Source: Bacillota bacterium
GTDB taxonomy: Bacteria; Bacillota; Clostridia; Acetivibrionales; JAFADI01
Direction of reading: 5' to 3'
Assembly: GCA_023424965.1 (NCBI GenBank)
Contig: JAFADI010000247.1
Location: 1-8,351 of the forward strand
DNA: 8,351 bases
Made by a program: the position numbers and the translations under genes. Below the pieces are notes generated by a model. It saw only the letters and a list, made by a program, of their open reading frames with translations, was not told the origin of the DNA and did no database searches. Below are positions 1-5,343 of the stretch, in pieces; the stretch's first letter is position 1; each line of letters begins with the position of its first letter.

Positions 1-52
1 TAGCTTTTTTCATTCCTGATTTATAAAACAAGACATGTCTAGTTAACCTGCT

Positions 53-1426
53 TTAACCCACAGGTTTGAGTCTTGCGGTAAAATGCCGCAGGATCGGGGG
101 CTCATAAGTGAAATCCAGCCCCTTTAAGGTATCGGCCCTCTCTTTTATTCTGATCAGGGCATCGGCCACATAGTCCATGTGGTTGTTTGTATAAGTCCTT
201 CTGGGTATGGTAAGCCTCAGGAGCTCCATGTAGCACTCCACCTGTTTCCCGGTTTCGGGATCTCTGCCCGCCAGGAAGGAACCGATTTCAACCCCTCTGA
301 CTCCGGCCTCGATATACAGTTCATTTGCTAGGGCCTGGGCCGGGAACTGGTAATCGGGAATGTGGGGCAGCATTTTTTTCGCATCCACAAATACCGCGTG
401 TCCCCCCGTGGGAGTTTGAATGGGAACGCCTCCCTCCGCCAGTCTTTTGCCCAGATACTCTACCTGTCCGATCCTGTATTCCAGATAGGCTTCGTCCACG
501 CCTTCCCTCAGTCCTCTTGCCAGTGCTTCCATATCCCTTCCCGCCAGACCTCCGTAAGTGGGAAAACCCTCTACCGGAACCAGCATGGACCTGCACCGGG
601 TGTATAACTCCTCATCCTCTTTGAAGGCAAGCAGCCCGCCAATATTTACAAGGGCGTCCTTCTTTGCACTCATGGTAAAGCCTTCGGCGTAGGAGAACAT
701 CTCTTTTATGATCTCACCGATGGTTTTGTCCCCGTAGCCCTTTTCCCTTTTTTTAATGAAGTATGCATTTTCCGCAAAACGTGCCGCATCGATAAATACC
801 CTTATGCCGTACTTTTTGCCCAGGGCGCTGGCCCCCCTGATATTCTCCATGGACACGGGCTGTCCCCCGGAGCCGTTGCAGGTGATGGTAATGAGAATAA
901 AAGCCATGTTCTGGGCGCCCTTTTCCCTGATAAAGGCCTCCATTCTTTCCAGATCGAAGTTCCCTTTGAAATCAAAGGAGGTGGTGGTATCATAGGCCTT
1001 TTCGGTTACGAAATTTACCGCTCTTCCTCCCGGAATTTCGATGTGGGCCGTTGTGGTATCAAAATGCATATTTCCCAGGGCATACTGCCCTTTTTTGATA
1101 AGCAGGGGAAACAGTACCTGTTCCGCGCCCCTCCCCTGGTGTGTGGGGATGATGTATTTATATCCGATCACATCCCTGACGGAATCAACAAGATGATAGA
1201 AATTCTTGCTTCCGGCATAGGATTCATCTCCCAGCATCAGGCCCGCCCACTGGTTGTCACTCATGGCTCCCGTGCCGCTGTCGGTGAGAAGGTCGATGAA
1301 AACATCTTCGGCTCTTAAAGAAAAGGGGTTGTATCCCGCTTCCTCCAGTGCCCTTTCTCTTTCTTTCCCGGATATGAGCCTGATGGGCTCAACCATTTTA
1401 ATTCTGAAGGGTTCCGGCATCATCAT
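53..1426 (-). CDS. tnaA: Tryptophanase (PLP-dependent L-tryptophan indole-lyase)
   Basis: Predicted to split L-tryptophan into indole, pyruvate and ammonia in the cytosol. The product is 457 aa from the chosen start, close to the 456-471 aa of tyrosine phenol-lyase (TPL) and E. coli TnaA. Visible family motifs are PEPFRIK at the N-terminus, DLLTDSGTGAMSD, THQGRGAEQ, the PLP lysine K256 in MSAKKD, D213/R216 in IDAARFAENAYF, and RLTIPRR with the carboxylate-binding arginine R404. Residues that separate the two enzymes favour tryptophanase: V379 and I381 (GVEIGSF) where TPL has Met and Arg, and H448 (LRHFTARL) where TPL has Phe. The ATG at 1426 is chosen because AAGGAG (1439-1444) lies 12 bases before it. 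The upstream ATG at 1438 abuts that site directly, and a longer frame to 1597 crosses the sigma-54 promoter. ATGs at 1423 and 1420 are also possible. Transcription is probably sigma-54 dependent and controlled by the adjacent activator. Confidence 0.9.
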   Translation of the reverse strand: MMMPEPFRIKMVEPIRLISGKERERALEEAGYNPFSLRAEDVFIDLLTDSGTGAMSDNQWAGLMLGDESYAGSKNFYHLVDSVRDVIGYKYIIPTHQGRGAEQVLFPLLIKKGQYALGNMHFDTTTAHIEIPGGRAVNFVTEKAYDTTTSFDFKGNFDLERMEAFIREKGAQNMAFILITITCNGSGGQPVSMENIRGASALGKKYGIRVFIDAARFAENAYFIKKREKGYGDKTIGEIIKEMFSYAEGFTMSAKKDALVNIGGLLAFKEDEELYTRCRSMLVPVEGFPTYGGLAGRDMEALARGLREGVDEAYLEYRIGQVEYLGKRLAEGGVPIQTPTGGHAVFVDAKKMLPHIPDYQFPAQALANELYIEAGVRGVEIGSFLAGRDPETGKQVECYMELLRLTIPRRTYTNNHMDYVADALIRIKERADTLKGLDFTYEPPILRHFTARLKPVG

Positions 1427-1438
1427 ACTTATCTGCAT

Positions 1439-1444
1439 CTCCTT
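1439..1444 (-). promoter_or_regulatory. Ribosome binding site deciding the tnaA start
   Basis: The minus strand reads AAGGAG immediately followed by an ATG at 1438, a spacing of zero that should not allow initiation there. The run of three ATG codons at 1426-1418 starts 12 bases downstream, rather long but usable, and aligns with the N-terminus of related enzymes. Confidence 0.6.
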
Positions 1445-1478
1445 GGTTATCAAATTATAGTGCAACATATAAATATAT

Positions 1479-1496
1479 AAGCAATTTTCATGCCAA
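1479..1496 (-). promoter_or_regulatory. Sigma-54 (-24/-12) promoter of tnaA
   Basis: The minus strand reads TTGGCATGAAAATTGCTT. Against the known consensus YTGGCACGrNNNTTGCW it has one mismatch, and the invariant GG and GC are exactly 10 bases apart. With GC at -13/-12 the transcript should begin near 1469, leaving a leader of about 43 bases before the tnaA ATG. A sigma-54 activator gene ends 275 bases upstream, so signal and regulator support each other. The site also rules out translation from the longer upstream frame. Confidence 0.85.
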
Positions 1497-1531
1497 CTTT
1501 TTAGTTCCGGCTTTACAGATTGACGTCTTTT

Positions 1532-1567
1532 GTGCGGCCACTGCTTTGAAGTTTGTGTTTGCCGCAC
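1532..1567. repeat. Spaced inverted repeat, candidate activator site
   Basis: GTGCGGC (1532-1538) and its exact complement GCCGCAC (1561-1567) are separated by 22 bases. The centre lies about 80 bases upstream of the predicted tnaA start point, within the range where sigma-54 activators usually bind. A seven-base arm could occur by chance, so the assignment is tentative. Confidence 0.3.
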
Positions 1568-1612
1568 TTTGACTGAAACGAAGGGTCTACCGGCCAAGGG
1601 ATTTTTATATGC

Positions 1613-1646
1613 AAAGAGGTGAAAACTTTAAAGTTTTCACCTCTTT
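1613..1646. repeat. Perfect 34-base palindrome between activator gene and tnaA
   Basis: The arm AAAGAGGTGAAAACTTT is followed with no spacer by its exact complement, giving 17-base arms with no mismatch. It sits 125 bases after the activator stop codon and about 160 bases upstream of the tnaA start point. As RNA it would fold into a long stem, but neither strand has a U-run after it: the minus strand continues GCATATAAAAATCC and the plus strand CCTGGCTCATAC. It could be a weak terminator of the folT-activator transcript, an upstream activating sequence for the sigma-54 activator, or both. Confidence 0.7.
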
Positions 1647-1716
1647 CCTGGCTCATACATTTAATTGTGTTTTATAATCATACACTTCTGTTATCCAGGC
1701 CGCTCAGACGTTCCAT

Positions 1717-1732
1717 TTCGATACATATCGAA
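1717..1732. repeat. Inverted repeat TTCGATA-CA-TATCGAA
   Basis: Seven-base arms flank a two-base centre, starting about 39 bases after the activator stop codon. No U-run follows on the minus strand, so it is not a convincing terminator. It may be a protein-binding dyad or a 3'-end hairpin of the activator mRNA. Function unknown. Confidence 0.45.
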
Positions 1733-1770
1733 GTTCAAGATCGCACTTGTGTTTCATTATGCTACACCTT

Positions 1771-3153
1771 CTACTCCGTGGTGTCCTTGAGCAGGTTGTA
1801 TTTTTCCAGCTTGCGGTACAGGGTGGAGCGTGAGATGTTGAGAGCTCTTGCAATGGCTGCCTTGGACCTGAATTTGTCCACGGCGCTCCGCAGCAGGTTC
1901 TCCTCGGCTTCTTCCAAAGAAGGAAAGCTTTTAAATTCCAGATTCACGCTGCCGTGCTTGTCCTGCTTCAAGCTGCTGCCGGAGCCTGTCACCACATCGG
2001 GGAGGTCATCCACGTCGATAATGCCGTCCTCATCCGCCACACCCGCAACCTCCAGGATGTTTTCAAGTTCCCTTACATTCCCCGGGTAACTATACTGCAG
2101 GAGGCACTTCATGGCTTTGGGACTTATCCCGGAAATGCTCTTGTTTATCCTGGCTTCCATCTTTTTCAGCGCACTGCGGGCGAACAGGTGGATATCCTCT
2201 TTTCTGAACCTCAGGGGGGGGATATTTATTTTCAGCACCTCAAGCCTGTAATACAGATCCTCCCGGAAGCTCCTGTCCGCCACCATATCCGGCAGGTTTT
2301 TGTTGGTAGCGGCGATAACCCGCACATCGATCTGCCGGTTTTTTGCTCCTCCCACCCTTGTTACCTCTTTTTCCTGCAGTACCCGGAGAAGCTTGGACTG
2401 CAGCAGTATGTTCATGTCCCCGATCTCATCAAGAAATATGGTGCCTTCATGGGCCAGCTCAAAAAGCCCCGGACGGCCGCCTTTCTTGGCACCCGTAAAG
2501 GCACCCTCCTCATATCCGAAAAGCTCGCTTTCCAGCAGACCGTCGGGTATGGCGGCACAGTTCACCGCGATAAAGGGCTTGTTTGCCCTGGGACTGTGTT
2601 TGTGAATAAACCGAGCAAAGACTTCCTTCCCCGTTCCGCTTTCACCCAGCAGAAGTACGTTGGATATGACCTGTGATGCCTTCTGTGCAAGCCTCATGGC
2701 ATTTTCCATTTCCTTGCTTTTGCCGATGATGAGGCTGGAGTCCATATCGCTGATAAAATTGAGCTTCTGGTACAGGTGTTCAATGGTTGAGTTTGCTTCC
2801 TCAAGCTTACGGCTCAGGGCCAGCACCTCGGAAATATCTCTGAAAACCGAGATGGCCCCCTCCATGCGGCCGTTGATCATGATGGGCACGATGTTGGATA
2901 TTACCATTTTACCGCTGACTTCCGTTTTTACGCCAATCAGTTTGTTTCCCGTGGCCAGGACATCCGGGAGGTGGGAATGGGGCACCGCTTCTCTCACATC
3001 CCTCCCCAGGATTTCACCTCTGTCCACGCCCGTGATCCTGTTGTTTGCATCGTTCACAAATACCACCACGCCTTTTTTATCCACGACGGCGACCCCGTCA
3101 TGAAGGCATTCCAGGATGTCGGAACTCATTTTTATAAGCTTGCTCAAAAGCAT
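1771..3153 (-). CDS. PAS-domain sigma-54 enhancer-binding activator
   Basis: A 460 aa AAA+ activator that would remodel sigma-54 RNA polymerase holoenzyme. An N-terminal PAS-like sensor spans about residues 8-110 (GVAVVDKKGVVVFVNDANNR, then ISVFRDISE), followed by a short helical linker (about 110-135). The AAA+ domain runs from about 140 to 375: Walker A GESGTGKE (170-177), sigma-54 contact loop GAFTGA (217-222), Walker B GTIFLDE (237-243), arginine-finger region FREDLYYRL (296-304) and GNVREL (358-363). A Fis-type helix-turn-helix closes it (about 429-452, AAIARALNISRSTLYRKL). There is no receiver domain, so a small ligand or partner at the PAS domain probably sets activity; the ligand is unknown. 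The ATG at 3153 is preceded by AGAGGTG, 5 bases upstream. folT ends 10 bases before it, so the two are very likely co-transcribed. The nearby -24/-12 promoter makes tnaA the obvious target. Confidence 0.92.
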   Translation of the reverse strand: MLLSKLIKMSSDILECLHDGVAVVDKKGVVVFVNDANNRITGVDRGEILGRDVREAVPHSHLPDVLATGNKLIGVKTEVSGKMVISNIVPIMINGRMEGAISVFRDISEVLALSRKLEEANSTIEHLYQKLNFISDMDSSLIIGKSKEMENAMRLAQKASQVISNVLLLGESGTGKEVFARFIHKHSPRANKPFIAVNCAAIPDGLLESELFGYEEGAFTGAKKGGRPGLFELAHEGTIFLDEIGDMNILLQSKLLRVLQEKEVTRVGGAKNRQIDVRVIAATNKNLPDMVADRSFREDLYYRLEVLKINIPPLRFRKEDIHLFARSALKKMEARINKSISGISPKAMKCLLQYSYPGNVRELENILEVAGVADEDGIIDVDDLPDVVTGSGSSLKQDKHGSVNLEFKSFPSLEEAEENLLRSAVDKFRSKAAIARALNISRSTLYRKLEKYNLLKDTTE

Positions 3154-3163
3154 CGTTTCACCT

Positions 3164-3676
3164 CTATATCCTTTTTAAGTCTACAGGCCGGAGAACAGAG
3201 CCCATATACCTGTACAGCAGTTTAATGACCACAATCTGTGCCGGCAGGATAAAAGCCGCTTTAATGAGTCTCTGGCTTACAATGACAACTGCCGCATTCC
3301 CTGTCAGGATGGAAAGCCACAGGGTCTGCAGCCCCACTTCCACAAGCAGCGTAACCGTCAGGGAAGCCAGAGTTATCTGCAGTAAAGTCCCTTGCTTTTT
3401 GTAAAGGTATAAGCCGTATATTGCACCCGCGGCAAATGCACTGAGGGTAAAGCCCGGAAAGTATGGTCCCTTGGGCAGCAGCAGCATGCCCAGCAAATCT
3501 GCCATAACTGCAGTGATTCCACTGACCCAGGGTCCGAACATCATGGCGGCGGCGGCGATGGGTACAAAACCGAAGTCGATCCGGACGATAGGCGTCTGGT
3601 AAGATAACAGCCTTCTCAAGACAATGTCCATGGATATGAATAATGCCATGAAGATGATTAAACGTGTTCTTTTCAT
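3164..3676 (-). CDS. folT: Folate-type ECF transporter substrate-binding (S) subunit
   Basis: A 170 aa membrane protein predicted to bind folate for an energy-coupling-factor transporter. The shared EcfA/A'/T module is not in this window. After a short basic N-terminus there are five or six hydrophobic segments. Features recalled from FolT proteins are VLRRLLSYQTPIVRIDFGFVP (about 20-40), MMFGPWVSG, PYFPGFTLSAF and the late basic RLIKAAF. The THF riboswitch upstream supports folate as substrate over other vitamins or tryptophan. The ATG at 3676 is preceded by GAGGGGGTGA. An upstream extension in the same frame to 3922 is rejected because it would translate through the riboswitch. It is the first gene of an operon with the sigma-54 activator; the TAG stop at 3164 lies next to that gene's ribosome site. 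Confidence 0.88.
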   Translation of the reverse strand: MKRTRLIIFMALFISMDIVLRRLLSYQTPIVRIDFGFVPIAAAAMMFGPWVSGITAVMADLLGMLLLPKGPYFPGFTLSAFAAGAIYGLYLYKKQGTLLQITLASLTVTLLVEVGLQTLWLSILTGNAAVVIVSQRLIKAAFILPAQIVVIKLLYRYMGSVLRPVDLKRI

Positions 3677-3680
3677 TAAG

Positions 3681-3739
3681 TCACCCCCTCTCTTTACATG
3701 ACAGAAGCCACATAAAGAGGAAGATGCTCTTTTTGTGGC
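3681..3739 (-). promoter_or_regulatory. Riboswitch expression platform with folT ribosome site
   Basis: Two foldings exclude each other. In one, GCCACA (3739-3734) pairs with TGTGGC (3712-3707) and AAAGAG (3732-3727) with CTCTTT (3719-3714), forming a 12-bp hairpin with one A-A mismatch and a 7-base loop that leaves the ribosome site open. In the other, CTCTTTA (3719-3713) pairs with TAAAGAG (3696-3690), or CTTCCTC (3723-3717) with GAGGGGG (3690-3684), hiding the ribosome site. The first hairpin uses bases of riboswitch stem P1, so ligand binding should favour the closed form. No intrinsic terminator with a U-run is seen, which points to translational control. Confidence 0.65.
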
Positions 3740-3838
3740 AGCGGAATGCGGGAATTGTACCGCAAACCTCAGCCGGTTTTTCGTATAGTGGCAACTTCCC
3801 GTCCAACTATCACTTAACGCACAAATCCCTACTCTGCC
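3737..3838 (-). ncRNA. Tetrahydrofolate (THF) riboswitch
   Basis: On the minus strand the conserved pieces of the THF riboswitch appear in order: GGCAGAGTAGG, GCGTTAAGTG, ACGGGAAGTTG, ACGAA, GCGGTACAATTCCCGCA, and TTCCGCTGCC at the end. P1 is GGCAG (3838-3834) with CTGCC (3741-3737). P2 pairs GGGATTTGTGCG with the CGGTACAATTCCC region, and P3 pairs ATAGT with ACTAT. The element lies 61 bases before the folT ATG, the gene class this riboswitch usually controls in Firmicutes. It should lower folT, and the activator gene behind it, when reduced folates are plentiful. It was identified by eye against the remembered consensus. Confidence 0.9.
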
Positions 3839-3889
3839 TATGCAATTTACGCATTGTGCCAGTTGATATCCATCGCGGGTTACGGTCAA

Positions 3890-3973
3890 AAAGCTTGTAC
3901 GGCTCGTTACGGGGCAAATCAATTCGCTCCGCTCAGGTGCTTTGCCTTATCCTCCACTTTACCTACAAGCTTT
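3890..3973 (-). other. Structured 5' leader stretch upstream of the riboswitch
   Basis: The arm AAAGCTTGTA (3973-3964) is the exact complement of TACAAGCTTT (3899-3890), enclosing 64 bases and followed by a short run of five T residues (3892-3888). Inside, CGGAGCGAA (3931-3923) can pair with TTTGCCCCG (3918-3910) around a TTGA loop with one A-C mismatch and one G-T pair. This is more structure than a plain spacer needs. I do not recognise a known RNA family. It may be an extra leader element, an attenuator or a degenerate repeat. The rest of the gap (3839-4091) holds only the promoter and no supportable gene. Confidence 0.4.
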
Positions 3974-4034
3974 AATTCCCTCCACCAAGCGATTCCTATT
4001 CAACTAGCACGATGCGTTTAGTTCATTGAAAAGT

Positions 4035-4063
4035 ATTCTATATGAATTTACATCATAAATCAA
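4035..4063 (-). promoter_or_regulatory. Housekeeping promoter for the folT-activator operon
   Basis: TTGATT (4063-4058), 17 bases, then TAGAAT (4040-4035) on the minus strand: four of six and five of six matches to the sigma-A consensus with ideal spacing. The start point would be near 4028, giving a leader of about 350 bases that contains the structured stretch and the THF riboswitch. Confidence 0.6.
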
Positions 4064-4091
4064 TACGAGGGGCAACATTTCTCTATGCCCA

Positions 4092-5255
4092 TTACCGGAA
4101 TATTCCACTGGCTCTGATTACATTTACGGCTTTTGCAAGAGACTCCTCCGACTGTACAAGGGCCATGCGGACAAAGCCCTCCCCCCTTTCGCCAAAGCTG
4201 CTTCCCGGGACCACAATCACGCCCGTTTTCTCCAGCAGCGCAAGGGTGAACTCCTCGGAGGATGAATAGTTGGGCGGTATGGGTGCCCAGACAAACATGG
4301 TGGCGGGAGGCTTTTCCATATGCCAGCCGATCTCCCGGAAGCCTTCAACCAGGACATTGCGCCTGCTTTCATAAGCCCGCACCGTGGCCGCAAGCCCGTC
4401 CTGGGGCCCTGTCAGCGCCGCAATGGCGGCCCTTTGAACGGGGAGGAAAACCCCGTAGTCCAGGTGGGATTTCAATATTCTCAGCTGCCTGATCATGTCC
4501 CTGTTCCCGAGAGCGAAGGAAATCCTGCAGCCCGTCAGGTTGTAGGATTTTGACAGGGAATTGAATTCCACTCCCACCTCTTTGGCACCCGGGATGCTGA
4601 GAAAGCTGCCTCCCTTTCTGCCGTCAAACACCAGCTCGCTGTAGGCATTGTCGTGCAGCACCGCGATGCCGTACTTCTTTGCGAACCACACAAGCCTTTC
4701 ATAGAACTCTGGAGGCGCAAAAGCCGTGACGGGGTTATTGGGATAGGACACCACCATGAGCTTTGCGGCATGGGCCGTCGAAGGCGGAATAGCGTCAAAG
4801 TCGATGAGGTAGCCCTTTTCCCTGTCCAGAGGCACCCGTTCGATATTTGCACAGGCAATGGCGGGACCTACGCTGAAAATGGGATATCCGGGATCTGGTA
4901 CCAGCACCGTTTCTCCCGGGTCTACCAGTGTCAGTGCAATATGAGCCAGGCCGTCCTGGGACCCCATCATCCCAAGTACCTCATCCTGCTCCAGCTTCAC
5001 TCCGTACCTGCTTTCATACCATTGTACAACAGTATCCACCAGTTGGGGCATATCCTTCAACGCGTATTTGTAATTGTCCGGCTCCCTGGAGGCCTCCTGG
5101 AAAGCCTCCATTACATGCGGCGCCGGCGGCAGGTCGGGAGTTCCCACACTCAGGTTGAAGACTTCCATGCCTCTGGTCAAAAGTTCATTTCTCTTGTTTT
5201 CTAGCACCGAAAAAATAGCGGAGGATAAGCCCTCCATCCTTTTAGAAAAATTCAC
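4092..5255 (-). CDS. Class I/II (fold type I) PLP-dependent aminotransferase
   Basis: A 387 aa cytosolic aminotransferase, normal length for the family. Visible motifs, numbered from the GTG at 5255: LSVGTPDLPPAP (about 35-46), GSQDGLAHI, VPDPGYPIF, SYPNNPV (the PLP-ring asparagine), HDNAYSELVFD, the PLP lysine K236 in SLSKSYNLTGCRISFALGN, and the late arginine in GFVRMAL that should hold the substrate carboxylate. The sequence resembles the LL-diaminopimelate/aspartate aminotransferase branch (compare the SKxFNMTGWRI motif), but the substrate cannot be read from it, so no gene symbol is given. No ATG exists at the 5' end. GTG 5255 is preferred over TTG 5267 because GGTGA lies 5 bases before it and the protein then begins NFSKRM, as in relatives. 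The MocR-type regulator gene ends 84 bases upstream, with a promoter and a dyad between them. Confidence 0.85.
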   Translation of the reverse strand: MNFSKRMEGLSSAIFSVLENKRNELLTRGMEVFNLSVGTPDLPPAPHVMEAFQEASREPDNYKYALKDMPQLVDTVVQWYESRYGVKLEQDEVLGMMGSQDGLAHIALTLVDPGETVLVPDPGYPIFSVGPAIACANIERVPLDREKGYLIDFDAIPPSTAHAAKLMVVSYPNNPVTAFAPPEFYERLVWFAKKYGIAVLHDNAYSELVFDGRKGGSFLSIPGAKEVGVEFNSLSKSYNLTGCRISFALGNRDMIRQLRILKSHLDYGVFLPVQRAAIAALTGPQDGLAATVRAYESRRNVLVEGFREIGWHMEKPPATMFVWAPIPPNYSSSEEFTLALLEKTGVIVVPGSSFGERGEGFVRMALVQSEESLAKAVNVIRASGIFR

Positions 5256-5288
5256 GGCAATCACCAATTATCAGTAAGACTTTTTATC

Positions 5289-5297
5289 ATTATAGCA
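5289..5297 (-). promoter_or_regulatory. Extended -10 promoter of the aminotransferase gene
   Basis: The minus strand reads TGCTATAAT, an ideal TATAAT with the extended -10 TGn motif. At 17 bases spacing the -35 hexamer would be GTTTAT, a poor match, which suits an extended -10 promoter. The start point would be near 5282, about 27 bases before the GTG start. Confidence 0.65.
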
Positions 5298-5308
5298 TAA
5301 ACTCCCAT

Positions 5309-5343
5309 ATAATAAACGCAGTAAGTATTTCTGCGGTTATTAT
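5309..5343. repeat. Dyad at the MocR gene end, overlapping the aminotransferase -35 region
   Basis: ATAATAAACGCAG (5309-5321) and CTGCGGTTATTAT (5331-5343) are complementary at 12 of 13 positions around a 9-base loop. The dyad includes the MocR stop codon. It could end the MocR transcript, but no real U-run follows on the minus strand (ATGGGAG). It also covers the -35 position of the next promoter, where an operator would sit. Confidence 0.6.

Noticed and set aside
31..40. Palindrome AGACATGTCT downstream of tnaA as a terminator or operator
   Set aside because: It is a 10-base self-complementary word with no loop and no adjacent T-run that would terminate the tnaA transcript. Such words are common by chance. 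Nothing else was supportable in bases 1-52.
1454..1459. Perfect TATAAT on the minus strand upstream of tnaA as a housekeeping promoter
   Set aside because: The only -35-like hexamer (TTGCTT, 1484-1479) is 19 bases away and belongs to the -24/-12 element. The start point would fall almost on the ribosome site. Not excluded, but much weaker than the sigma-54 match.
1427..1597. Upstream extension of the tnaA frame to 1597 (514 aa)
   Set aside because: It would place 57 extra residues unlike the family before the conserved PEPFRIK start, has no ribosome site, and runs across the sigma-54 promoter from which transcription should begin near 1469.
1613..1646. Palindrome half (AGAGGTGAAA) matching the activator's own ribosome site region, as a 3'UTR-to-5'UTR pairing
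   Set aside because: The 10-base match is largely a ribosome-site sequence, and the palindrome would pair with itself far more readily than with the distant site.
1619..2676. Plus-strand open frames over the activator gene, and similar open frames opposite tnaA, the aminotransferase, MocR and GH94
   Set aside because: They lie opposite well-supported genes, show no recognisable domains and have no convincing ribosome sites. They are by-products of the codon composition of the real genes.
3677..3922. Upstream extension of the folT frame to a TTG at 3922 (252 aa)
   Set aside because: The added 82 residues are a cysteine-rich read-through of the THF riboswitch and its expression platform. A good ribosome site precedes the ATG at 3676.
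3919..3957. Short leader peptide of 12 codons (GTG 3957 to TGA 3919) upstream of the riboswitch
   Set aside because: There is no adequate ribosome site before the GTG, no run of regulatory codons, and the bases are better explained by paired RNA structure.
4070..4090. Hairpin GGGCA/TGCCC just after the aminotransferase stop as terminator
   Set aside because: Only 5 bp with an 11-base loop and no T-run after it on the minus strand.
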